A stretch of 64,000 nucleotides of DNA from Haematobia irritans. Its lineage: Eukaryota; Arthropoda; Insecta; Diptera; Muscidae. Position 1 is the first letter of the stretch; every line of letters begins with the position of its first letter. Location: contig NC_134398.1 of the NCBI RefSeq assembly GCF_050003625.1, positions 71,539,635 to 71,603,634 on the forward strand. Direction: 5' to 3'. The translations under genes were made by a program, and so were the position numbers. The notes under the pieces are model-generated. The model searched no databases, was not told the DNA's origin, and worked only from the letters and a program-made list of their open reading frames with translations. Positions 55,857-64,000 of the stretch are shown here, in pieces.

Positions 55857-57109
55857 CATAAGCGTAGGAAGGCCTCTGGGGAGGGGGCTTAGACCCCCCC
55901 AGAAAAAATTTAGCCCCCCCCAGAATTTGAAAACCTATTTACGATTTTACATTTTTATAAAAATTAAACAAGTAATTTTTTCCGCTAAAGCCTTTCATGC
56001 ACAATCGAATTACTTGGGTTGTGGTAGTAGTTGCCGATGGCAATGTTCGAAGTCTGATATTTATGGAATAGAGCTGTGATTGAACTTATGGTTTAGTTGA
56101 ATAACTAACAACCTGTTTCTGTATGTCGAACGAGTTCAATCGATCGACTGAAATGCATATAAATTCAGCTGTTTGTTTCCATTTTAGTCGATCCAAAGAG
56201 CTCATTCGACATACAGAAACAGGCTGTAAAGCTTCTTTATTATATTGTTTAGTCTGGTTTAGTTATCTTAATTAAAAAATAGTAATTGGTATTAAAACTA
56301 TTCTTTCATAAATTAATATCTTAATAATGCTGCAAAAAAGCGTCGCCAAAAAAAAGTGAAAATGTTCTTTTTGGGTCCGGAAGTGGTGCAAAATTGGCGG
56401 AAAAGCGATTAATGTAATAGGAACTCGTCATAGAACGAATGTCCACCGTTTCAACAGCCGTTGCAATAAATTTGCATCACTTCTTACGGTGTGATCCATA
56501 TCGTTGTGTGATATTTTCCCAAATAAATAATTTTTATTTATTCGTTTTTTATTTGATTTTTGGTCGACCTTTTGCTAGAATTATATAAATATTTATAAAG
56601 ACCTCGAGCTTCAAGAAACATTAATTTATAATAATTTTTATATTTTTTTATGATCTTTAATGCATTCTAACGCTTGTTTGAATATTTTCAAAAATTATCG
56701 AATTTTCTATAATGGATTTAGCATTTTTGTGGCAAAATTTGAATAATTTTTACTATTTTATTTATTCTTACTCTTTTTTAAACTACTTGAAAAAAGAAAT
56801 CAAAAATTACGCATTAAAATATGAAGAAACTGAAGTAAAAAACTTCCTGTGTAGTTAATATAATTAACTTCTTTGTGAGGACATTTTTGGAAGTGCTTTT
56901 AAAGTTGTGCCTTTAAAACAAATCCCAATTTTTTTGCTGGGAAAAGTGTGGAACTACTTTTAGTTGCCTTATTATATATTATTTTGATGTCTATTTTTGA
57001 ATTCTTTTTTATGAAATAAAACACTAATTGAACCTATAAGTTCAGTCTATAAATTTTTAGCTAGGGGGGCTATAGCCCCCCCTAGGAAAATTGTCTAGCT
57101 ACGCTAATG
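55857..57109. mobile_element. hAT-like element K with TSD GCCTTATG
   Basis: Ends CATAAGCGTAG and complement CATTAGCGTAG, with an exact 8-bp duplication GCCTTATG (55849-55856 and 57110-57117) inside MITE J copy 3. C/G runs (GACCCCCCCAG near 55890, GGGGGGCTATAGCCCCCC near 57065) mark both ends. It contains a family F element (56331-56941). Non-coding. Confidence 0.85.
56331..56941 (-). mobile_element. TIR element family F, copy 2, inside K
   Basis: On the plus strand CTGCAAAAAAGCGTCGCC begins it and CCCAATTTTTTTGCTGGG ends it; inverted relative to 25375-25946. Shares 'ccggaagtggtgcaaaattg'. Confidence 0.65.
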
Positions 57110-57406
57110 GCCTTATGAAACGTAACAAAAATAGGATTTAGAACCTACTTTGTAGTAACAAATGTTCTTTTATATAAATCTTTTCATTCTATTAAATTTT
57201 TTGGCAGACAATTTGAAATTATATCTGCCGATGCCTTAATAAAGAATTTATCAAAACAGCGCTTCGACCGCAATGTAGGTAATACCAACACTATTTTCCT
57301 TACGTTTCGTAAAGCCGACAGAGAACTGAACTGGGTGACGCCGACGCAAACTGTATGATATTTGAGAGAAGCGCCGACAAAAACTGCATGATATTAGAGA
57401 AATTTT

Positions 57407-58388
57407 CCTCATGACTGCCACCTACTGACGCAGTTTCGCTTTACAGTTTCGTCCTCTTGTCTTTTTATTCTCTCTGTGTAGGCCAAAATTTGTGTTACCA
57501 TCTCAACTACTTCACATTTGCTGCAAGCTATATAAAGGACACAATTTTTTTACTTCTACAAAATCTCTAGAATTAAAATTTAAATCGGCTAACGCTATCC
57601 AGTTAATTGGAGGAAACTTTAATTGAAAATGGGTCTAACATGTGTAACAGTCTACCATAACATATTTCCCCAACTCTGGTGTACGTATATATGGGAGCTA
57701 TATATAATCTGAACCGATTTTGACTAAATTTGACATGCATAGTTAGAATAATAATTCTGCAATCTCTGCAAAATTTCACGTAAATGGGAGTATAACTTTG
57801 GCCCCGTGCTCATATGAGTGTAAATCTGGTGAAAGATATATATGGGAGCTATATCTAAATCTGAACCGATTTCAACCAAATTTGGCACACTTACCGATAC
57901 CATTAAACGTACTTCTTGTGCGAAATTTGAAGCAAATCACGGCAAAACCCTGGATTTTGAGGCCATATAAGTTCAAATCGGACGAAAGATATATATGGGA
58001 GCTATATCTAAATCTGAATCGATTTTGACCATATTTGGCACATACAATAGTGTCGTTAAAAGTACCGCTTGTGCAAAATTTGAAGTAAGTTAGGGCAAAC
58101 CTCTGGCTTTTGAGACCATATAAGTCCAAATCGGGCGAAAGATACATATATGTGAGCTATATCTAAATCTGAACCGATTTTAACAAAATTTGACACACTT
58201 AACAATACTATTAAACGTACCCCTTGTGCAAAATTTGAAGCAAATCACGGCAAAACTCTGGGTTTTGTGGCCATATAATTTCAAATCGGACGAAAGATAT
58301 ATATGGGAGCTATATCTAAATTTGAACCGATTTCAATCAAATTTACCAAGCATTGGTAGAATGTCAATTCTACCCTCTGAGCAAATTT
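57407..58388 (+). repeat. 982-bp tandem duplication, unit 1
   Basis: Begins CCTCATGACTGCCACCTACT inside the inverted MITE J fragment and ends in the ~154-bp fly repeat. Looks identical to 58389-59370. Confidence 0.9.
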
Positions 58389-59475
58389 CCTCATGACTGC
58401 CACCTACTGACGCAGTTTCGCTTTACAGTTTCGTCCTCTTGTCTTTTTATTCTCTCTGTGTAGGCCAAAATTTGTGTTACCATCTCAACTACTTCACATT
58501 TGCTGCAAGCTATATAAAGGACACAATTTTTTTACTTCTACAAAATCTCTAGAATTAAAATTTAAATCGGCTAACGCTATCCAGTTAATTGGAGGAAACT
58601 TTAATTGAAAATGGGTCTAACATGTGTAACAGTCTACCATAACATATTTCCCCAACTCTGGTGTACGTATATATGGGAGCTATATATAATCTGAACCGAT
58701 TTTGACTAAATTTGACATGCATAGTTAGAATAATAATTCTGCAATCTCTGCAAAATTTCACGTAAATGGGAGTATAACTTTGGCCCCGTGCTCATATGAG
58801 TGTAAATCTGGTGAAAGATATATATGGGAGCTATATCTAAATCTGAACCGATTTCAACCAAATTTGGCACACTTACCGATACCATTAAACGTACTTCTTG
58901 TGCGAAATTTGAAGCAAATCACGGCAAAACCCTGGATTTTGAGGCCATATAAGTTCAAATCGGACGAAAGATATATATGGGAGCTATATCTAAATCTGAA
59001 TCGATTTTGACCATATTTGGCACATACAATAGTGTCGTTAAAAGTACCGCTTGTGCAAAATTTGAAGTAAGTTAGGGCAAACCTCTGGCTTTTGAGACCA
59101 TATAAGTCCAAATCGGGCGAAAGATACATATATGTGAGCTATATCTAAATCTGAACCGATTTTAACAAAATTTGACACACTTAACAATACTATTAAACGT
59201 ACCCCTTGTGCAAAATTTGAAGCAAATCACGGCAAAACTCTGGGTTTTGTGGCCATATAATTTCAAATCGGACGAAAGATATATATGGGAGCTATATCTA
59301 AATTTGAACCGATTTCAATCAAATTTACCAAGCATTGGTAGAATGTCAATTCTACCCTCTGAGCAAATTTCACGAAGATCGGTAGTAAACTATGGCCTCT
59401 GTGGTCATATGAGTCTAAATCGGACGAAAGATATATATGGGAGCTATATCTAAATCTGAACCGATTTGGCTGATA
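57660..59475 (+). repeat. ~154-bp satellite-like repeats (gggagctatat family)
   Basis: The word GGGAGCTATAT recurs at 57693, 57844, 57997, 58152 (as GTGAGCTATAT) and 58305, spacing 151-155 bp, and again in the duplicated unit and beyond. Each unit holds 'ctgaaccgatttcaaccaaa' and 'gtgcaaaatttgaagcaaat' blocks. Non-coding. Confidence 0.85.
58389..59370 (+). repeat. 982-bp tandem duplication, unit 2
   Basis: The junction at 58380-58395 joins GAGCAAATTT to CCTCATGACT; AAATTT is common to both parental sites, a microhomology. Frames of 76 and 91 residues appear in both units only because the units are the same. Confidence 0.9.
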
Positions 59476-59554
59476 TTTTGCAAGATTTTCGAGATTCATA
59501 AAATATTTGGATGTACGGTATTTCAAGAAAATCGGTTGGTAAACACGCTAACTA

Positions 59555-59843
59555 CACACAAAAAAAAATTTTTCTGATTCAATCACGAAATTAATTGATC
59601 CAATTAATTTTTAATTGAAATGTCTTCAATCACACAAATGATAGTATCAATTAAAAAATGAATTGAAGGTCAATTAAAAAGTTAATTGATCCAATTAAAA
59701 AATTAATTGATACTATTATTTTTGTGATTGATTTTTGTTTCAATTAAAAAATTTGTTGAATCAATTAAATTTTTAATTGAATATTTTTTAAAACTCAATT
59801 AAAATTTTAATTGGAAAAATTTTCGTGAATTTTTTTTGTGTGT
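59555..59843. mobile_element. Family G element, copy 3, TA-flanked
   Basis: CACACAAAAAAAAATTTTTC and the matching GAATTTTTTTTGTGTG end enclose 289 bp of AATTAATTTTTTAATT-type palindromic words. TA lies on each side (59553-59554, 59844-59845). It is inserted in the fly repeat, which resumes at 59846. Confidence 0.75.
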
Positions 59844-59845
59844 AT

Positions 59846-60175
59846 GACCAAATCGGGGATTAATATATATGGCAGCTATATCTAAATCTGAACCGATTTT
59901 TTCCAAAACCAATAACGATTGTCTCTGCCCCAAGAAACGGCCCTATGCCAAATTTGAGGACGATCGGACTTCAATTGCGAGCTGTACTTTGTGCACAAAA
60001 TTACATATACAGACAGACGGACGGACAGACGGACATCGCTAAATCGACTCAGAATTTAATTCTAAGCCGATCGGTATACTAAAAGATGGGTCTATGACCA
60101 CTATTTCTTGGCGTTACATAGAAATGCACAAACTTATTATACCCTGTACCACAGTAGTGGTGAATGGTATACAAA
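59846..60175 (+). repeat. Fly repeat, 3' portion
   Basis: 'ggcagctatatctaaatctg', 'cagacagacggacggacaga' and 'attataccctgtaccacagt' blocks in the usual order. Continuation of 57660-59553. Confidence 0.75.
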
Positions 60176-60424
60176 TTTTGAAAATTTTTCCAAAAACATG
60201 TATTACAGTTTCAACTACAATATATTTTTCATCACAGGTTAATTTTTTGTATACGAATATCAATATCACACACTTTTTAATTTTAAAAAGAAAAATTAAG
60301 TTTACATTTCATTCTCTTTTTTCATTAATGGAGTTAAGTCAATTTGCCTTTCACCAAAGGTCTCACTTGTTCAAACAAAATTCAATTTAAGTCACTGTTC
60401 ACAAAGATCACTTGAATTTTTATC

Positions 60425-60820
60425 TAAAGCTGAGTACTATGTTCAGTTTTCATGCTGAAAACCAGCTTGTTTTCACGGTTACTTTTTTAAATTAATTAAA
60501 CTATAAAAATAAAATGGTTCACAATCAATTCCTTAGATCTTTTCCTTTCATTATTTCACAAAATATAAAAATATAATCGTCTTCATATAGATTTTTGTAC
60601 TTTTAATTTACTAAATTAATTTAATTAAACTAAATTAAAAGTGCAAAAATATATATGAAGACGATAACATTTTTATCAAGTCTCTTCAAATTATGGATGG
60701 AAAAGATCCAATGTATTGATTGCGAACCATTTAATATTTCAAAATTAATTGATTAAAAAAAGTAACCGTGAAAATAAGCTGGTTTTCGGCTTGAAAACTG
60801 AACATAGTACTCAGCTTAAA
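60425..60820. repeat. Foldback repeat L
   Basis: TAAAGCTGAGTACTATGTTC at the left is mirrored by GAACATAGTACTCAGCTTAA at the right. Arms of about 185 bp meet at 60610-60640 around TTTAATTTACTAAATTAATT. Each arm holds CACGGTTACTTTTTT. A half copy of one arm follows at 60840-61072. Confidence 0.8.
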
Positions 60821-60839
60821 GGTGGGTATTAAGTTCGAG

Positions 60840-61072
60840 TTTAAGGTGAGTACTATGTTCGGGGTTTTCACCAAAACACTAAATTAAAAGTACAAATATA
60901 TTTATGAAAACGATTATATTTTGATCAAGTCTTTTCAAATAATGGATGGAAAAAATCCAAGGATTTGGTTGCATATAATTTTATATTTCTAAATTAATTA
61001 ATAAAAAAAAGTAACCGTGAAAATAAGCTGGGTTTCAGCGTGAAAACTGAACATAATACTCAGCTTTAGCCA
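60840..61072. repeat. Half copy of foldback L
   Basis: From GGTGAGTACTATGTTCGGGG through AGTAACCGTGAAAATAAGCT to ACTCAGCTTTAG; matches the right arm of L with about 10% differences by eye. Related fragments at 26540-26760 and 63650-63775. Confidence 0.65.
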
Positions 61073-61877
61073 CTAAAATGAAAAACTAAATCAGTAAAAA
61101 ATGTACGAAGTTATACCTCTTGGGGGCAAAAGTCTTCCCACTTTTTTATTTATTTATGTTAAATGTAATTTTATTTGGTTTACTAATTTTAGTTAGTTGT
61201 ATTTTGTACTATTTTACCGTTAAAATACCTTTTTGATATTTTTATAAACATTGTTTAAATTCAATGATTTAATTAGGTATTATTTAGGATTTTATGTGTT
61301 GTTTTCAAAATATATTTTTTTTGATTTGTTTAACGAGATGTCTATTTAATTTTTCACTTTTGCTTTGTTGGTTTTCTTATGCAAACCGATTGAAGTTAAT
61401 GATGACGATCAACTGGCTTTTCGCAGAGAAGAGAACAGGTTTTGTAACAGCGATGACATCGATTGTCATGGATGACGAGAGATGTTGTTGTTGTTAACCC
61501 TTAAATGCACAAAATGGTAAATAAATAACATCTGCATTTTTTTCAAAAATTTTTTATATGTTTTTTTATTTTTTTAATAGAGGTTGTATCTTAAAAAATA
61601 CAGTGCACATTACACTAAGTTTTAATGTAAAAATAAACATTTTGATTTTATTAGCGAATAGAAAATAGAGATATTTTTACACTACACAGGTTTTATTTAC
61701 CAACATTACTTTCGTTTCTTGTAAATATTATTTAACTTCCAATTTGTAGTTTTTTTAATGTTTGGTCCAAATTTGATTTTTAATTTTGACTGCTGATTAA
61801 TCATTTTATGTAAATATTTTTAGAAATAACGTTATGATGTATTAAATACAACAAACTTGTTTTCATAGAATTGAAAA
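61073..61877. other. No gene identified
   Basis: AT-rich DNA. The 67-residue frame at 61294-61497 has no domain and ends in a TGTTGTTGTTGTT run. Confidence 0.35.
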
Positions 61878-62260
61878 CATGCAATGGTTAGCATGCCCGC
61901 CTTGCATACACAAGGTCGTGGGTTCGATTCCTGCTTCGATCGAACACCAAAAAGTTTTTCAGCGGTGGATTATCCCACCTCAGTAATGCTGGTGACATTT
62001 CAGAGGGTTTCAAAGCTTCTCTAAGTGGTTTCGCTACAATATGGAACGCCGTTCGGACTCGGCTATAAAGAGGAGGTCCCTTGTCATTGAGCTTAACATG
62101 GAATCGGGCAGCACTCAGTGATAAGAGAGAAGTTCACCAATGTGGTATCACAATGGACTGAATAGTCTAAGTGAGCCTGATACATCGGGCAATGTGGTAT
62201 CACAATGGACTGAATAGTCTAAGTGAGCCTGATACATCGGGCTGCCACCTAACCTAACCT
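61878..62260 (+). mobile_element. tRNA-derived SINE with duplicated tail
   Basis: A box region ATGCAATGGTTAGCATG and B box GGTTCGATTCC (61921-61931), then a body and a 3' tail matching the LINE end. A 52-bp tail unit is present twice (62139-62190 and 62191-62242), followed by CTGCCACC and (TAACC)n. I could not define a target duplication. Confidence 0.85.
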
Positions 62261-62324
62261 AGAATCCATTAAAAATCATACAAAGTATAAACATTTTTTA
62301 TTTGGCTAAATATAACAGAATTTT

Positions 62325-62437
62325 TTTAATGACAAGCCCATGTTAAATTCATCGCTTCTGGGTCAATTTTGCACCACTTCCGGATTCAAAAAGAACATTT
62401 TCCCAATTTTTTCGCTAAGTTTTTTTGCTGGGTAGTT
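62325..62437 (-). repeat. Fragment of family F
   Basis: Contains 'tttgcaccacttccggattc' and ends TTTTTTTGCTGGGTAG, matching one end of family F. Confidence 0.6.
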
Positions 62438-62439
62438 GA

Positions 62440-63030
62440 AATGACATTAAAAGAACGATTAGGTGAGACAACGTAGGGTGAGTCAGCAAATGTGGTACAT
62501 GCTGTTAATGTGGTATAGTAGCTTTTTTCTCTATCTAACAACATATGAATAACTAAACCAAGCTGAATAGATTGTGGTTGTCAGAGAATGAAGCAAGCAA
62601 AGATCAGATTGATTTTTGCAACTCTTTCTTTGTGCCAGTTGAAAGAATTCAGATTTACCCGTGCTCGAATGTTTTGTTTTTTGGTGGTTCTCAATCATTT
62701 CGTTTTGTGTGAAGTTATATTTTAATTTATTAATTTTCGGATGTAAATAACTGACGAGTACAAAATAAGCATAAAATGTATGCAATTGCGATACATATAT
62801 TGCATTTATTTTTTTTTTAACAGAATACTCTACATCATGGTGTACCACATTACCTGCACATTTAATGAATTCTTGCTGAATGAAATTCGCAAATATATCC
62901 GAAATTATGAGTTTCTTATTTTTCGCTCATAGTTGCGTGGATGGCTAACACTAGTAAAATGAATGTGGTAAAATCTTAGTCGGAGAAAAACAAAAAAATT
63001 GGCTATCGAAAAACAAATGCTCCGACCGAA
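62440..63030. other. No gene identified
   Basis: Words 'aatgtggtac/tatag' and 'gtaccacatt' at 62490-62515 and 62840-62850 are weakly inverted and may mark a small element. The 105-residue minus frame 62531-62848 has no domain. Confidence 0.3.
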
Positions 63031-63034
63031 CCAA

Positions 63035-63460
63035 TTTTTTTTAATTTACACATTTATATTTATACACATTATATTATTATATTACATTTTTATAATGAAA
63101 CTTCGAAATGTGGGATATTAAAGATTTACAGTCAAAAACAGTGCTTTATATAAACGAAATCGACTGAGCTTTTGGATAAAATATTATTTTTTTATTGCAA
63201 AAATAACAATTTTGTAACAAAAAACTGTTTTTGGTATAAAAGTTTGAAGCATTTTTTTTTTTTTTTTAATTAACACATTTATATTTATACTATATTAAAT
63301 TTTTATAATGAAACTTCGAAATGTGGTTTATTAAAGATTTACAGTCAGAAACAGTGCTTTATATAAAAGAAATGGACTGAGCTTTTGGATAAAATATTAT
63401 TTTTTTATTGCAAAAATAACAATTTTGTAACAAAAAACTGTTTTTGGTATAAAATTTGAA
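63035..63460. repeat. 213-bp direct tandem repeat, two units
   Basis: 'cttcgaaatgtgg' at 63101 and 63314, and 'gcaaaaataacaattttgta' at 63197 and 63410, give a constant offset of 213 bp. The units differ at several sites. A related inverted copy lies at 46740-46920. Confidence 0.8.
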
Positions 63461-64000
63461 ATTGAAATTTTGAAAGGTATTCCAAAACTCTAACAAAAGA
63501 AGAACGTGGAGTCGTGTATAAACATACATAAATAATTTTATAATATACACATAAATTTATTTAGGCGATCACAGTTTTTTACTACCATTTTACACCATTT
63601 TAAATGCATTTAAAACTTATCGTGTTTTGTACTTAATTTCATTTTTAACTTTAAGGCCGGTATTAATTTGGCATTATCTCTGGCCCTGTTTTGCCTTTTA
63701 CTTTTTTTAGTAATTCATTTTAAAGAAAATAAACTTTTTCAATTGTTTTAGCTGCAACTCGAACTTAATGTCCGCTTTTATATTTGAAGGTGTTCGTCAA
63801 TTCCTCTTGGACTACTTATTAACAAAAAGGAACTAAACTTTGGTTTTATACATTTTACTGTTTAATTTTTCACTATTTCCTCCTTTTTTCATTTTACTGT
63901 CCCAACTCTAAGAAGAGTACAGTGCCCTTTCGTTATTTTTATGAAGACCCCTTTGTAATTTTTGTATATTTTCCACCGTTTTTTTACTTCCTTTGCCTGA
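63461..64000. other. No gene identified
   Basis: AT-rich DNA. 63650-63775 holds a fragment related to foldback L ('aagaaaataaac', 'ctcgaacttaatgt'). Confidence 0.35.

Larger units (their letters stand above)
55688..57473. mobile_element. MITE family J, copy 3, rearranged and interrupted
   Basis: The left half starts CAGAGAGCATTAAGATAACA, is interrupted at 55857-57109 by another element, resumes to about 57296, then joins an inverted left half ending ATTCTCTCTG at 57473. Both outer ends are therefore left-type ends. Confidence 0.75.

Noticed and set aside
57798..59453. Frames of 68-93 residues with repeated RYIWELYLNLNRF
   Set aside because: They translate the ~154-bp satellite-like repeat. 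The same words appear at 13958, 44437 and elsewhere without an open frame.

Overview
The window looks like gene-poor, AT-rich DNA from a higher fly, most likely a calyptrate and probably a muscid. The evidence is the set of dispersed repeats: the 'gggagctatatctaaatctgaaccg' family, 'agtatatacggccgtaagtt' heads, ctatagaaataaaattttga minisatellites, and tRNA-headed SINEs with a (CCTAA)n tail. I see no convincing single-copy host gene, rRNA gene, functional tRNA gene or CRISPR array. Almost everything I can name is a transposable element or a remnant of one. Species assignment is an inference from recalled repeat types and was not searched.

Layout. 0-10 kb: terminal-inverted-repeat (TIR) elements, a Merlin transposase fragment (2949-3212), a decayed DD34D mariner (4860-5967) and a hAT-like element with an intact 8-bp target-site duplication (TSD) (8526-9317). 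10-16 kb: an apparently intact DD41D Tc1/mariner-group transposon (12650-13955) and, 447 bp away in the opposite orientation, an exact 373-bp internal-deletion derivative of it (14403-15335). 16.7-22.8 kb: a full Ty3/Gypsy LTR retrotransposon with identical-looking 582-bp LTRs, TSD ATAC, a tRNA-Leu primer site, a SAP-domain Gag, a TTTAAAC frameshift site and a broken integrase. 22.8-26.9 kb: AT-rich repeats and small TIR elements.

26.9-33.6 kb is the most unusual part. A 464-bp hAT-type MITE (TSD CTTTTTAC) was split by a second hAT-type foldback element (TSD GTGTGCAC). Inside the foldback's right arm lies a tandem array of 1616-bp units. 33.7-41 kb is a second nest: a probable hAT element holds a TIR element, which holds a 5'-truncated Loa/I-group LINE (TSD TTTACTACTGG), plus a SINE (TSD CATTTTTGGG) whose 3' end matches the LINE's 3' end. 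41-51 kb: more TIR families, two divergent tRNA-like Pol III heads and a degraded zinc-knuckle coding fragment. 51-53.4 kb: a decayed DD41D relative and a decayed DD37E element. 54.4-59.4 kb: MITE copies in tandem, a hAT-like insertion with TSD GCCTTATG, and a 982-bp exact-looking tandem duplication. 59.5-64 kb: TIR and foldback repeats, another SINE and a 213-bp direct repeat.

How the parts relate: the intact DD41D transposase could mobilise its deletion derivative in trans; a Loa/I-type LINE probably supplied the reverse transcriptase for the SINE family; and the Gypsy copy could only have integrated using integrase from another copy or before its own break. Tandem duplications of 52, 213, 416, 982 and 1616 bp are a recurring theme and could be biological or assembly artefacts.
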